Below are positions 1 to 9,824 of a DNA stretch of 64,000 bases, one piece after another (the stretch's first letter is position 1; the number at the start of each line of letters is the position of its first letter). Origin of the DNA: Pedobacter sp. Leaf216 (GTDB lineage: Bacteria; Bacteroidota; Bacteroidia; Sphingobacteriales; Sphingobacteriaceae). The stretch spans positions 76,950 to 140,949 of the forward strand of contig NZ_LMKM01000033.1 of assembly GCF_001421515.1 (NCBI RefSeq), in the 5' to 3' direction. Made by a program: the position numbers and the translations under genes. The notes below the pieces were generated by a model, which saw only the letters and a list, made by a program, of their open reading frames with translations, was not told the DNA's origin and ran no database searches.

Positions 1-34
1 CCACACTCCAAACCCTCAACTCAAAACTAATTGT

Positions 35-42
35 TACCTTTG
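35..42 (+). promoter_or_regulatory. -7 promoter element of engB
   Basis: TACCTTTG matches the Bacteroidota -7 consensus TAnnTTTG and ends 4 bases before the engB start codon. That spacing would leave almost no 5' leader. No convincing -33 TTG is visible at the usual distance. Confidence 0.4.
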
Positions 43-46
43 CACT

Positions 47-670
47 ATGATTATCAAAACGGCAACATTTGTTTGCAGCAACACCCAAATTTCGGCCCTG
101 CCGGTACCAACAATGCCCGAATATGCATTTATCGGCCGCTCTAATGTGGGTAAATCTTCATTAATCAATATGTTGGTTAATCAACATGGATTGGCCAAAA
201 CCTCTCAGCGGCCCGGTAAAACCCAGTTGATAAATCATTTCCTGATTAATGAGAAATGGTACATTGTCGATTTACCGGGTTATGGATATGCGAAAGTTTC
301 GAAAACAAGCAGAGAAAAATGGGAGAAATTTATCCGCGCCTACATTACCAAAAGAGAGAGCCTGCAATGTATTTTTGTTTTGATAGACAGCCGTTTAGAA
401 CCTCAGGGAATTGACATTGAATTTTGCTACTGGTTAGGGGAAAAACAGATTCCTTTTTCGCTGATTTTTACCAAAGCTGATAAACAAGGCATGACGACCA
501 CACAGAAAAATGTAGCTGCGTTTAAGAAAAAACTAGGTGAGTTTTTTGAAGAGATTCCTGCTACGTTTATTTCGTCGGCAGAAAAAGGAACAGGAAAAGA
601 TGAGGTTTTAGATTTCATCTATGAAGTAAACAAAGATTTTGTTGTACCAACAGATTATAAGAAGTTTTAG
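47..670 (+). CDS. engB: ribosome biogenesis GTPase EngB (YihA/YsxC)
   Basis: This is a small P-loop GTPase of the TrmE-Era-EngA-EngB family that assists maturation of the large ribosomal subunit in the cytoplasm. The 207 residues match the normal length of the family. All GTPase motifs are visible: G1 GRSNVGKS at 30-37, G2 PGKT at 56-59, G3 DLPG at 75-78, G4 TKAD at 142-145 and G5 SSAEK near 176-180. The ATG at 47 is preceded by a TAnnTTTG element. A roughly 250-bp AT-rich spacer separates it from the next gene, so it is probably monocistronic. The family assignment is firm. Confidence 0.97.
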   Translation: MIIKTATFVCSNTQISALPVPTMPEYAFIGRSNVGKSSLINMLVNQHGLAKTSQRPGKTQLINHFLINEKWYIVDLPGYGYAKVSKTSREKWEKFIRAYITKRESLQCIFVLIDSRLEPQGIDIEFCYWLGEKQIPFSLIFTKADKQGMTTTQKNVAAFKKKLGEFFEEIPATFISSAEKGTGKDEVLDFIYEVNKDFVVPTDYKKF

Positions 671-918
671 ATAGTTTAATGGTTAATGGTTTATAGACCA
701 TAGTATAATAGCATATAGTTCATAGTTGGATAGATTATAGTTGATGGTTTAGTTGTCGATAGAATGATGCAAGTTAAATTTAATCTACGATTTTTAGTGA
801 TACTGATATCATAATTTAATTGAAGCATCTTACCTATGAACCATTTAATTATTAGCCATCAACCAAACTAAACAATTAACCAGTTAACCGATTTATACAG
901 TTAACCTATTTCCAATAA
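671..918. other. AT-rich spacer with degenerate inverted words
   Basis: No gene is seen. The first half is rich in TTAATGGTTTATAG-like words and the second half in complementary words such as CCATCAACCAAACTAAAC and AATTAACCAGTTAACC. The stretch could therefore fold as a loose, imperfect hairpin. It resembles decayed low-complexity intergenic sequence rather than a defined element. Confidence 0.35.
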
Positions 919-1776
919 ATGAAAAAATACTTTTCACTCGTATTATTCGCCCACTCGGTTTTTGCATTACCATTCGCTATGATTGGTTTCTTTTTGGGTG
1001 TTACCACTACAGAAAATCCATTTTCATGGTATAAACTGATTTTGGTTTTACTTTGTATGGTTTTTGCGCGGAATTCGGCCATGGCCTTTAACCGTTACCT
1101 TGATAGAAATATCGACGCTAAAAACCCGCGCACCAAAATGCGCGATATTCCTGCGGGTAAAGTTTCGGCAAATGAAGCTTTGATTTTTGTAATCGCCAAT
1201 TGTGTACTTTTTGCCATTACTACTTACTTTATTAATCCGTTGTGCTTTTACCTATCGCCCGTTGCTTTATTTGTAGTTCTGTTTTATAGTTATACCAAAC
1301 GATTTACCGCGCTTTGCCATTTGGTGTTGGGTTTAGGCTTATCTCTTGCTCCTATTGGTGCTTACATTGCCGTAACCGGGCATTTTGCGCTCGTTCCTGT
1401 ACTGTATTCTTTAACGGTATTGTTTTGGGTGAGTGGATTTGATATTATTTATGCACTACAAGACGAAGAATTCGATCGTGAAGAAAAATTACACTCCATA
1501 CCATCGGCACTTGGCATTAAAAATGCTTTAAATGTTTCTGTACTGTTGCATATATTGTCGGCCACGTGTGTAATTTTACCAGTGTTTTTCACTTCATTTA
1601 GCTGGGTATACTATATAGGTATTGTGTTTTTCTGTTCGATGTTGGTTTATCAGCATTTACTGGTAAAACCAAACGACATCAGCAAAGTAAACAGGGCTTT
1701 TCAAACCTTAAATGGCTATGCATCGGTGGTATTTGCAGTATGCTTTTTAATTGATGCGTATTTAAGACACAAGTAA
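919..1776 (+). CDS. UbiA-family polyprenyltransferase (menaquinone-type)
   Basis: This integral membrane prenyltransferase of 285 residues has about eight or nine hydrophobic segments. It carries both aspartate motifs of the UbiA superfamily: N58-R-x-x-D62-x-x-x-D66 in the first catalytic loop and D182-E-E-F-D186 in the second. These coordinate Mg and prenyl diphosphate. Relatives in Bacteroidota are annotated as 4-hydroxybenzoate polyprenyltransferase-like or MqnP. Since these organisms use menaquinone, a role in the futalosine menaquinone route is plausible but is inference. No other quinone gene is adjacent. The next gene starts after an 81-bp gap. Confidence 0.88.
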   Translation: MKKYFSLVLFAHSVFALPFAMIGFFLGVTTTENPFSWYKLILVLLCMVFARNSAMAFNRYLDRNIDAKNPRTKMRDIPAGKVSANEALIFVIANCVLFAITTYFINPLCFYLSPVALFVVLFYSYTKRFTALCHLVLGLGLSLAPIGAYIAVTGHFALVPVLYSLTVLFWVSGFDIIYALQDEEFDREEKLHSIPSALGIKNALNVSVLLHILSATCVILPVFFTSFSWVYYIGIVFFCSMLVYQHLLVKPNDISKVNRAFQTLNGYASVVFAVCFLIDAYLRHK

Positions 1777-1857
1777 AAATAAGTGAATAATTAAATTTTG
1801 GCTGAGGGGATTTAAATAAAAACCATTCTGTAAGTCTATAATTCAATAATTAAACTA

Positions 1858-3564
1858 ATGATAATAACTAAAAAACCGAGAACATATATCCCACAGGAAC
1901 TCAACATTAGCTGGGAAAATTTGGAACCACTTTTTACCGAATTACAAAATCGCAAAATTAACAGCACAGCTGAATTGGAACAATGGTTAAAAGACCGTTC
2001 GGAACTTGAGGCGGCTTTAGAAGAAGATTTTGCTTGGAGGTATATTAAAATGAGCTGCGACACGGCAAATGAAGAATTGGTAAAAAATTTCCAATATTTT
2101 GCTACTGAAATTGAGCCAAAAATTTCTCCCTTGGCTAACGAACTAAATAAAAAGTTTGTTGAAAGTCCATTTATGGATGATCTTGATAAGGAGAAATATT
2201 TCGTATACAGCCGTGCCATTAAAAAAGCATTGGAACTTTACCGTGATGAAAATATCGAACTGTTTACCGAATTACAGGTAAAACAACAAAAATATCAAAG
2301 CACTACCGGCGCAATGAGTGTTGAGCTAAACGGACAGGAATATACCCTGGAGCAAGCTTCTATATTCATCAAAGATTTAAACCGCGAAGTACGCGAAAAT
2401 GCTTGGAAAACCATTCAACAACGCCGTTTGATAGATAAAGATGATTTAAATATCCTGTTTGATGAACTTATTAAACTGCGCACCCAGGTAGCTTTAAATG
2501 CTGGTTTTGAGAACTACCGCGATTATATGTTTCAGGCTTTGGGCCGCTTTGATTATACGCCACAGGATTGTTATGATTTTGCCAATGCCATTGAAAAAGA
2601 GATTGTGCCTATTTTAAAAGAACAAGCAGAAAAACGCCGCGAAGCCTTAGGACTCGAGGTACTAAAACCTTGGGATTTAGAAGTAAGCATAAGCGGCAAA
2701 CCTGCTTTGAAACCTTTTAACAACGGTGAAGAGCTGATTGATAAAAGTATTGCCTGTTTTAACGCCATTGATGAAAAATTAGGCGAAAAACTAGCAACAA
2801 TGAGGGCCAATAACCTTTTTGATGTGGAAAGCAGAAAAGGTAAGGCACCTGGAGGATATAATTATCCTTTAGCAGAAACTGGAGCACCTTTTATATTTAT
2901 GAACTCGGCAAATTCATTGCGCGATTTAACCACAATGGTTCATGAAGGCGGTCATGCGGTACATACTTTTTTAACGGCAAATTTAGAATTAAACGATTTT
3001 AAACATTGCCCGTCTGAAGTTGCCGAGTTGGCTTCTATGAGTATGGAGCTGATCTCCATGGATAACTGGAATGTGTATTTCGATAATGAAGAAGATTTAA
3101 ACCGCGCTAAGAAAGAGCAATTGGCTGATGTTTTAAAAACATTGCCATGGGTAGCAGTTATCGACCAGTTTCAACACTGGATTTATACCAATCCAAACCA
3201 TACCGCTGCTGACCGCGAAGAAACTTTTAAACAGATTTTTAACCGTTTTGGTGCAGGCTTTGCCGATTGGACAGATTTGGAACAACAATTTGGAAACGGA
3301 TGGCAAAAACAATTGCATCTATTCGAAGTTCCTTTTTATTATATAGAATATGCAATTGCACAGTTAGGAGCCATTGCTGTTTGGAAAAACTATAAAGAAA
3401 ATCCCGAAAAAGCTTTAGAACAATATCTTGCTGCACTTTCTTTGGGTTATACCAAACCGATGAATGAAATATATGAAACCGCAGGTATCAAATTTGATTT
3501 CAGTGCAGAATATGTGAAAGAACTTGCAGATTTTGTGAAAACTGAACTGGAAAAGTTAGGTTAA
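1858..3564 (+). CDS. M3 family oligoendopeptidase (PepF/thimet-like)
   Basis: This is a cytoplasmic zinc metallopeptidase that degrades short peptides. The HExxH zinc site is HEGGH at residues 362-366, followed by the glutamate ligand region CPSEVAE around 384-390, as in family M3. The 568 residues fit the shorter PepF-like branch. There is no signal peptide or membrane segment. The gene ends just before a strong stem-loop terminator, so it is likely transcribed alone or with the upstream prenyltransferase. The family is firm; the exact subgroup and substrates are not. Confidence 0.94.
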   Translation: MIITKKPRTYIPQELNISWENLEPLFTELQNRKINSTAELEQWLKDRSELEAALEEDFAWRYIKMSCDTANEELVKNFQYFATEIEPKISPLANELNKKFVESPFMDDLDKEKYFVYSRAIKKALELYRDENIELFTELQVKQQKYQSTTGAMSVELNGQEYTLEQASIFIKDLNREVRENAWKTIQQRRLIDKDDLNILFDELIKLRTQVALNAGFENYRDYMFQALGRFDYTPQDCYDFANAIEKEIVPILKEQAEKRREALGLEVLKPWDLEVSISGKPALKPFNNGEELIDKSIACFNAIDEKLGEKLATMRANNLFDVESRKGKAPGGYNYPLAETGAPFIFMNSANSLRDLTTMVHEGGHAVHTFLTANLELNDFKHCPSEVAELASMSMELISMDNWNVYFDNEEDLNRAKKEQLADVLKTLPWVAVIDQFQHWIYTNPNHTAADREETFKQIFNRFGAGFADWTDLEQQFGNGWQKQLHLFEVPFYYIEYAIAQLGAIAVWKNYKENPEKALEQYLAALSLGYTKPMNEIYETAGIKFDFSAEYVKELADFVKTELEKLG

Positions 3565-3935
3565 CTAAAAGGTTGGGGGCTGAAAGGCTTCTCTGCTTAA
3601 AGTTTAATAAATGAAAGTCGTGGCAAAATTGCCACGGCTTTTTTTGTTGTTTGTTTTGCCACTGAAACATAGAATACACGGTAGTTGTAAATATGCTTCG
3701 AAGCCACTCAGCATGCTAGGCCTTAAGCGCGTTTTCTGAACGATTAACTTTACAACAGATGCTGAACTACTGGTAATACCAATGAACAGATGACCTGTGA
3801 ACTAAACGAATGTAAAAAAATGTTAATTGGGTTAAACATTGTTAAAATACACGGCTTAATGCACCTAATGATTTAGTTTCGTTCTAATTCCTAATCAGAT
3901 AAGAGGAAATGCTAATCATCAGCTCCCTAATTAAA
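3565..3935. other. intergenic region with terminator and AT-rich promoter zone
   Basis: No gene is seen. The first part holds the rho-independent terminator of the M3 peptidase gene. The middle has scattered fragments such as AGATGCTGAACTACTGG that recall the GCTGAA...TTCAGC repeat family found elsewhere in the window. The last 120 bases are AT-rich and must contain the promoter of the following outer-membrane gene. Confidence 0.4.
3617..3646 (+). terminator. rho-independent terminator after the M3 peptidase gene
   Basis: The palindrome CGTGGCAAAATTGCCACG at 3619-3636 is followed by GC and a run of T residues. It lies 54 bases after the peptidase stop codon. Confidence 0.85.
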
Positions 3936-6359
3936 ATGAAAATATTCGCTCCGTATTTTGTGCTCTCGCTGTTATTTTTAAATGTAGTTTCTGCGCAGGC
4001 TATAAAAATTAACATTACAGGTACAGTAATGAATAAAAATGGTGTTAAAGTTTCCGCTAGCCTTAAATTTACCAGTTTGACAGATACTGTTTTTATTAAA
4101 ACAGTTAATACCAATGAAGAAGGAAAATATGTGATGGCAAACTTCCCGGCAAATAAATTCATCGTAGAGGTGAAGGCTGTGGGTTATCAATCTATAAAAG
4201 AAATACATGAAGCTTTTACTGGAAAAACAAATCTCGATTTAAGCTTCAGACTGGAACCTGGTGTAAAAGAACTGGAAAGTGTTGTGATAGCTGCCCGGAA
4301 AGCATTAATAGAGCGCCATAACGGCAAAACAGTAATGAATGTTGAAAACAGTATTGTTTCTACCGGAAATACTGCCCTCGAAGTGCTTGCTAAAATGCCA
4401 GGTGTATCCGTTAACCAAGATGGGATCATCAGCATAAAAGGAAGATCGGGTGCAAATGTGCTCATCGATGGAAAATCTACTTATTTATCTGCCGAACAGT
4501 TGGCTACCAGATTACGATCTTTAAATAGCAATGAAATAAAAACGATAGAACTGATAACCAATCCCTCTTCCAAATATGATGCTGAAGGAAACGCAGGTTT
4601 GCTCAATATCAAACTAAAAAAAAACGCCAGTTACGGTACCAATGGAAATGTTGATTTAGGTTTTGGTTATGGTAAAAATTCAAAAAGCGATGCCGGAATA
4701 TCCGTTAATCATCGGGATAAAAACCTAAACATTTTTGGCAGTTTCGACAATAACAACAATAAAGCTACCGAAAACCTGGATATTTTAAGGGTAGTTAATG
4801 GAAGTGGTCAAAATACTTATTTCCATCAATCGAATACGCAAACAAGATCTACACATAACAACAATTATAAAGCTGGGATTGATTATTTTATTAACAATGA
4901 AAATACTTTAGGTTTCCTTACTACGGGTTATTTTAACAATGGCCATGATGCATCTAATGGGCTAACTGCTATTGGCCGAAGTTTTGCACAGGTCGACTCA
5001 TCGATCGTTGCCGATAACCCTGCACAAAACAAATACCGTAATCAAGCTTACAACCTCAATTACAAAAGTATTATCGATACTTTAGGCCAGGAGTTATCGA
5101 TCGATTTGGATTATGCGAGATACCACAGTGAAGAAAATACCGTTTACCAAAACTCCTTTTTCGATCAAAACGGTTCACTGTATAAATTACCTGCCATTTT
5201 TCGAAATTCCACTCCCTCTTTTATCACAATCAAAGCTGCCAAAATTGATTATGCACTTCCACTTAACACTACTACTAAATTAGCTTTAGGTTTAAAAAGC
5301 AGTTGGGTAAATACAGACAATGATTTTAGATTCGAATACCTAATAGGAACAGATTGGAAGAATGATGTGGGCAGAAGCAACCGTTTTACCTATAAAGAAA
5401 ATATAAATGCAGCTTACGCTACATTAAAGCACGAATTTAAGTCGACCAGCTTAGAAATTGGTATAAGAATGGAACAAACCAATTCTAAGGGCAACTCCAT
5501 TGAAGATAATAGGATTGTAAAGCGCAGATATTTTGATTTTTTTCCAAATATTAATGTTAACCAAAACTTAGCACTAAATCATGAACTTGGTTTTTCATAC
5601 AGCAGAAGAATAGATCGGCCAGATTATAAATCGCTTAATCCATTTGTTTATTTTGTTGATCTGTATACTTTCAGTCGGGGAAATCCATTTCTTAATCCAC
5701 AATATACCAATACTTTTCAACTCACATACAACTATAAAAAAACTCTAAATATTTCGCTGGGATACAGCATTACCAATAACTTAATTATAGATGTTTTATT
5801 ACCCGACAATGAAAAGAAAACTTTGTACCAAACTGTGCAAAATCTTGATAAACAATACGCCTACGACTTATCGTTCGGCTATCCTACTATCATAACCAAA
5901 TTTTGGAGTATGGACAATACACTCACAAGCACCTATAACCAGATAAAAACCGCAAACTTGGGTAATGGTATATATAACAGGAAGAAAGTAAATTTTATGA
6001 TCAACAGCAATCAAACTTTTACACTTAGCCCCTCAACATCTGCAGAGCTTTCAGGAGAATATGCCTCCTCTCAAATTTATGGCACATATGCTATTAAACC
6101 TTATTATGGTGCAGATTTAGGGATTAAAAAATCATTACTCGATAAAAAGTTAAGCATTAAATTTGCCATTAATGATGTTTTTGATACCAGAAAATCAAGA
6201 ATAAACAGCGCATTATCTGGTTTAAATTATAACCTCGTACAAAAACTAGAAAGCAGGGTTTACAGGTTAAGCCTAAATTATATTTTCGGCAGCAGCAGTA
6301 TCAAAGGAAACCGGGACCGTAAGACAAGTTTAAGTGACGTAGAAGGCCGAATTAAATAA
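3936..6359 (+). CDS. outer-membrane beta-barrel protein, TonB-receptor-like with carboxypeptidase-regulatory domain
   Basis: The protein has about 807 residues. It has a signal peptide ending near SAQA, an N-terminal carboxypeptidase-regulatory-like beta-sandwich (residues about 20-105), a plug-like region with 'KMPGVSVNQDG' and 'VLIDGK', and a long beta-barrel with alternating aromatic residues. This matches the OMP_b-brl_3 class of outer-membrane proteins rather than the SusC class, because the VVVIGYG-type TonB box and SusD partner are absent. An in-frame ATG at 3909 would add nine residues before the signal peptide; I prefer 3936. The substrate is unknown. The convergent exporter gene ends 3 bases downstream. 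Confidence 0.85.
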   Translation: MKIFAPYFVLSLLFLNVVSAQAIKINITGTVMNKNGVKVSASLKFTSLTDTVFIKTVNTNEEGKYVMANFPANKFIVEVKAVGYQSIKEIHEAFTGKTNLDLSFRLEPGVKELESVVIAARKALIERHNGKTVMNVENSIVSTGNTALEVLAKMPGVSVNQDGIISIKGRSGANVLIDGKSTYLSAEQLATRLRSLNSNEIKTIELITNPSSKYDAEGNAGLLNIKLKKNASYGTNGNVDLGFGYGKNSKSDAGISVNHRDKNLNIFGSFDNNNNKATENLDILRVVNGSGQNTYFHQSNTQTRSTHNNNYKAGIDYFINNENTLGFLTTGYFNNGHDASNGLTAIGRSFAQVDSSIVADNPAQNKYRNQAYNLNYKSIIDTLGQELSIDLDYARYHSEENTVYQNSFFDQNGSLYKLPAIFRNSTPSFITIKAAKIDYALPLNTTTKLALGLKSSWVNTDNDFRFEYLIGTDWKNDVGRSNRFTYKENINAAYATLKHEFKSTSLEIGIRMEQTNSKGNSIEDNRIVKRRYFDFFPNINVNQNLALNHELGFSYSRRIDRPDYKSLNPFVYFVDLYTFSRGNPFLNPQYTNTFQLTYNYKKTLNISLGYSITNNLIIDVLLPDNEKKTLYQTVQNLDKQYAYDLSFGYPTIITKFWSMDNTLTSTYNQIKTANLGNGIYNRKKVNFMINSNQTFTLSPSTSAELSGEYASSQIYGTYAIKPYYGADLGIKKSLLDKKLSIKFAINDVFDTRKSRINSALSGLNYNLVQKLESRVYRLSLNYIFGSSSIKGNRDRKTSLSDVEGRIK

Positions 6360-6362
6360 TTA

Positions 6363-7580
6363 CTATACTTCTTCCTTTTTCCTGAGTTTTAAAATCACAA
6401 ACATCACTAAAACTGAAATCAGGATCATAATGAGATAACTGTAGCTGAGGTTACGTTCATCTTTAGCCGGAATAAGGTTTACAATACCATAACTCAGGAA
6501 AGAAACAATTACATAGGTAATGCCACCAGTTAAGCCACCGGCAATTCCTGCATTTTTAGGGAATTTACTTAAACAGAAAGTGAAGTAATTGTTAAAGGTA
6601 AAGCCAGCCCCAACATGGATAAGAAAGGCAAAGAAAATTAACGACCACAAATTAGATACAAAATTTAAACTCAATATCATCAGGATTACAAAAGCCACCT
6701 GAAAAAGCGAATTGATCATCAATCTTCTAAAAAAAGGCTTATTAATGGTTGCTTTACCAATAAAACCACCAACCATCCACGCGAAGCCCAAAAACAATGA
6801 ACTATAACCTGCAATAACAGGAGAAAAATTAAAATGGTGCTCTATGATAAAAGGACCTGTCATGTTATACACCATTACCATACAATAAGCTAAACCTAAC
6901 ATCACAATGCCCAAGGTAAAACTTGTAGTTTTGATCATTTCAAGATAGATTCGAGTAATTTTTTTCAGTTGAAAATCGGTAAATTGTTTCAATGTTTCGC
7001 CACTGAACAATAGTTCAAGCAAAGCAAACACCAATGCAAAACCAGCCAGAAAATAAAAGTTAGATTCCCAGCTAAATGCTGTTTGAAGGTAGCCTCCAAT
7101 AAACGGGGCAACAATTGGTCCGGTAGACCAGATGATAGAAAACATACTGAGGTAGTGTTTCAACTGGTCGCCTTCATAAAGATCAACAAAATATGCTCTT
7201 TTTGCCACTACAATTGCACCCACCGTAAGTCCGTGGATAACACGCATTACATAAATCAGGTAAATATTATGTGTGGTGGCAATAATAATACTGGCCGCAG
7301 CGAAAATCAGCAGTGCATATAAACAAATCTTATATCTGCCAAAGCTATCGAGTACGCTGCCAATAAAAAGTTGTGAAACACCGTAACTGATTAAAAATAT
7401 GCTTAAGGTAAGTTGCACCTGTACGCTGCTTACCTGCATCTCACCTGCCATTGTGGGTAGAGATGGAATGTAGATATCGGTTGCAAAACCTGAAAGTGGA
7501 ATTAGTGCAAAAGCTAAAATGGTGGCTAAGCGCTGGTTACCTTCTTTTATATATTTCACTTGAGTTGTATTAGCATTCAT
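6363..7580 (-). CDS. MFS multidrug exporter, Bcr/CflA-like (DHA1)
   Basis: This inner-membrane proton-driven exporter has about 405 residues and twelve hydrophobic helices. The early segment has the drug-exporter hallmark DIYIPSLPTMA in helix 1 and a loop 2-3 motif GSVLDSFGRYK matching MFS motif A (GxLaDrxGrk). Bcr/CflA relatives export bicyclomycin, chloramphenicol or sulfonamides; the actual substrate here is unknown. I take ATG at 7580 as the start. A TTG 36 bases upstream is in frame but would prepend a polar segment that does not look native. The gene is convergent with the preceding beta-barrel gene and divergent from the amino-acid permease. Confidence 0.88.
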   Translation of the reverse strand: MNANTTQVKYIKEGNQRLATILAFALIPLSGFATDIYIPSLPTMAGEMQVSSVQVQLTLSIFLISYGVSQLFIGSVLDSFGRYKICLYALLIFAAASIIIATTHNIYLIYVMRVIHGLTVGAIVVAKRAYFVDLYEGDQLKHYLSMFSIIWSTGPIVAPFIGGYLQTAFSWESNFYFLAGFALVFALLELLFSGETLKQFTDFQLKKITRIYLEMIKTTSFTLGIVMLGLAYCMVMVYNMTGPFIIEHHFNFSPVIAGYSSLFLGFAWMVGGFIGKATINKPFFRRLMINSLFQVAFVILMILSLNFVSNLWSLIFFAFLIHVGAGFTFNNYFTFCLSKFPKNAGIAGGLTGGITYVIVSFLSYGIVNLIPAKDERNLSYSYLIMILISVLVMFVILKLRKKEEV

Positions 7581-7659
7581 TGGATGATGGTAATGGTTTA
7601 TAAATATTCCAATCAAACAAGAATTTAATTACTTTATTCCTTTGATTGATTATTGGCAG

Positions 7660-7667
7660 CAAAATTA
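7660..7667 (-). promoter_or_regulatory. -7 promoter element of the MFS gene
   Basis: Read on the minus strand this is TAATTTTG, a match to TAnnTTTG about 80 bases upstream of the exporter start codon. It lies in the roughly 290-bp divergent spacer before the permease gene, in which I see no other gene. Confidence 0.35.
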
Positions 7668-7870
7668 CTACTTACATCTATCCGAAAAGTATGCAAATCA
7701 AACAAAGGATTATTCAAGCCAAATAATTACAAATTTTTACTTAAATCCAATAAATTTGACTTTTTACGATGAATTTATCTACCATAAATGGACTGTAATG
7801 AAAATTATATCCCGCTTTAAACGTTTTTAACCAAACTTTTTATAAGTTTGAGGAAACAATCAAGCAAAAA

Positions 7871-9820
7871 ATGTTCGAAAAGCTATTCAGAAAAAAATCT
7901 ATTTCCAAGATATTACATGATGCGGCAAAAGGCTATGGCGACCATGAAAATACACTACATAAAACACTCGGTGTTCGCGATTTAACAGCATTTGGAATTG
8001 CAGCAATTATTGGAGCAGGAATTTTTAGTACGATTGGAAAGGCAAGTGCAGATGGCGGTCCGGCGGTAATCTTTTTATTTATTTTTACAGCAGTTGCCTG
8101 TAGTTTTGCAGCTTTTGCTTACGCAGAGTTTGCCTCTATGGTTCCGGTTTCGGGCAGTGCTTACACCTATTCTTACGTAGCTTTTGGGGAATTAGTGGCC
8201 TGGATAATTGGGTGGTCGCTTATTATGGAATATTCCATCGGTAACATCACAGTTGCCATATCCTGGTCTGATTACTTTACCGGATTACTTTCTACCATAA
8301 AAATACCTCCCCTTGGCATAGATGGAATCCATGTACCCGACTGGATGACAATGGATTACTTAAGTGCCTATAACGGACATAAACATGCAGAAGCATTATT
8401 GGCAGCTGGCAAAAACCTTGCTGATTTAGATTCAGCTACAGCTTTGGCCAATAATGCATGGCTTACGGCACCAACAATAGGAAGTTTTCACATTGTTGCA
8501 GATATTCCTGCTTTGGGCATTATCATTTTGATTACCTGGTTAATTTATCGCGGTATGAAAGAAAGTCGCAATGCCAGCAATGCCATGGTTGTTGTTAAGC
8601 TTGCCGTAATTCTGTTGGTTTTAGCTGTTGGTATTTTTTATGTGGATACAAAAAACTGGAATCCGTTTGCACCGAACGGTGTTGCAGGCGTTTTAAAAGG
8701 TGTTTCAGCAGTGTTTTTTGCTTATATCGGGTTTGATGCCATTTCTACTACAGCCGAAGAATGTAAAAACCCACAGCGCGATTTACCACGCGGAATGATG
8801 TGGGCAATTATTGTGTGTACCATACTTTATGTTGCTATTGCGTTAGTTTTAACCGGCATCGTTAAATCTGATACACTGGCTGTAGGCGATCCGCTTGCAT
8901 TTGTTTTCGATCAGATTAATTTGAAACTAATGAGTGGTATTATTGCTGTAAGTGCAGTTTTTGCCATGGCCAGTGTACTTTTGGTGTTTCAGATGGGACA
9001 ACCCCGCATATGGATGAGCATGAGCAGAGATGGATTATTACCGAAATCGTTTTCAAAAATCCATCCAAAGTATAAAACACCTTCTTTTGCAACCATTGTA
9101 GTTGGTTTCGTTGTAGCCGTTCCATCGTTGTTTATGAACCTTACTATTGTTACCGATCTTTGTTCGATAGGAACACTTTTCGCCTTCGTATTGGTTTGTG
9201 CTGGTGTTTTGGTGTTACAGAACAGGCCTGATGTACAAAGAGGAAAATTTAAAATCCCTTACGTAAACAGTAAATTTATTATCCCGATTGCCTTAATTGC
9301 TACAATTATTTTTGCCTTTGCAAAATATGGAAAGGAGACAAAAGCATTCTTTTTTAATTCTCCTAAAACAATCCAAACGGTAAGTTTTGTAACTTCTTTG
9401 AGTGGCGGTGAGCTTAAAATTGTTAAAGAAGAAATCGTAAAAAATGCAGCTCCGCAAATTATCCTGGCAGATAAAGTTGATGCAGAATCGTATTTAAGTG
9501 CACTACCTGCTGATCGTTACGAGCAATTTATTTCAGCATCCAAAATACCTGTTGAGAAGAAATACGAAAGTGGCTGGGGTTTATTTAAACACAAGATACC
9601 CATGTGGATTTTCTTAATCATTTGCGTAGTGATTACCTATTACTGTATCACTAAAAACTTATCCTTAATCCCTGTTTTAGGATTGATCAGCTGCTTGTAT
9701 ATGATGTGCGAACTTGGTATTTCAAACTGGATTGGATTCGGCATCTGGCTGGTTGTTGGCTTGGTTGTTTACTTTGCTTATGGCTACAGGCATAGTAAAT
9801 TAGCAAATCCGGAGGTTTAG
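7871..9820 (+). CDS. APC-family amino-acid permease (cationic amino-acid transporter-like)
   Basis: This inner-membrane amino-acid/polyamine/organocation transporter has the conserved helix-1 segment FGIAAIIGAGIFSTIG, where the unwound GAGIF motif binds the substrate amino group. At 649 residues it is longer than typical YfnA-like members. The excess comes from an extracytoplasmic-looking insert around residues 130-210 and a soluble insert of about 85 residues near 490-575, before the last two or three helices. Substrate preference cannot be read from sequence. Its last codons contain GGAGG, which serves as a ribosome-binding site for the overlapping-spaced transposase gene downstream. Confidence 0.92.
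   Translation: MFEKLFRKKSISKILHDAAKGYGDHENTLHKTLGVRDLTAFGIAAIIGAGIFSTIGKASADGGPAVIFLFIFTAVACSFAAFAYAEFASMVPVSGSAYTYSYVAFGELVAWIIGWSLIMEYSIGNITVAISWSDYFTGLLSTIKIPPLGIDGIHVPDWMTMDYLSAYNGHKHAEALLAAGKNLADLDSATALANNAWLTAPTIGSFHIVADIPALGIIILITWLIYRGMKESRNASNAMVVVKLAVILLVLAVGIFYVDTKNWNPFAPNGVAGVLKGVSAVFFAYIGFDAISTTAEECKNPQRDLPRGMMWAIIVCTILYVAIALVLTGIVKSDTLAVGDPLAFVFDQINLKLMSGIIAVSAVFAMASVLLVFQMGQPRIWMSMSRDGLLPKSFSKIHPKYKTPSFATIVVGFVVAVPSLFMNLTIVTDLCSIGTLFAFVLVCAGVLVLQNRPDVQRGKFKIPYVNSKFIIPIALIATIIFAFAKYGKETKAFFFNSPKTIQTVSFVTSLSGGELKIVKEEIVKNAAPQIILADKVDAESYLSALPADRYEQFISASKIPVEKKYESGWGLFKHKIPMWIFLIICVVITYYCITKNLSLIPVLGLISCLYMMCELGISNWIGFGIWLVVGLVVYFAYGYRHSKLANPEV
9811..9815 (+). promoter_or_regulatory. 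Shine-Dalgarno-like GGAGG for the RAYT gene
   Basis: GGAGG lies inside the last codons of the permease gene, 9 bases before the transposase ATG. Strong SD sequences are uncommon in this window, so the RAYT may be translationally coupled to the permease. Confidence 0.45.
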
Positions 9821-9824
9821 GATT

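Noticed and set aside
3685-3780. Further member of the GCTGAA/TTCAGC repeat family
   Set aside because: Only short fragments (CACTCAGCATGCTAGG, AGATGCTGAAC) match and no hairpin is formed.
7642-7830. Plus-strand frame of about 62 codons before the permease gene
   Set aside because: It begins with TTG in the AT-rich divergent spacer and overlaps the exporter promoter; the product is aromatic-rich low-complexity sequence.
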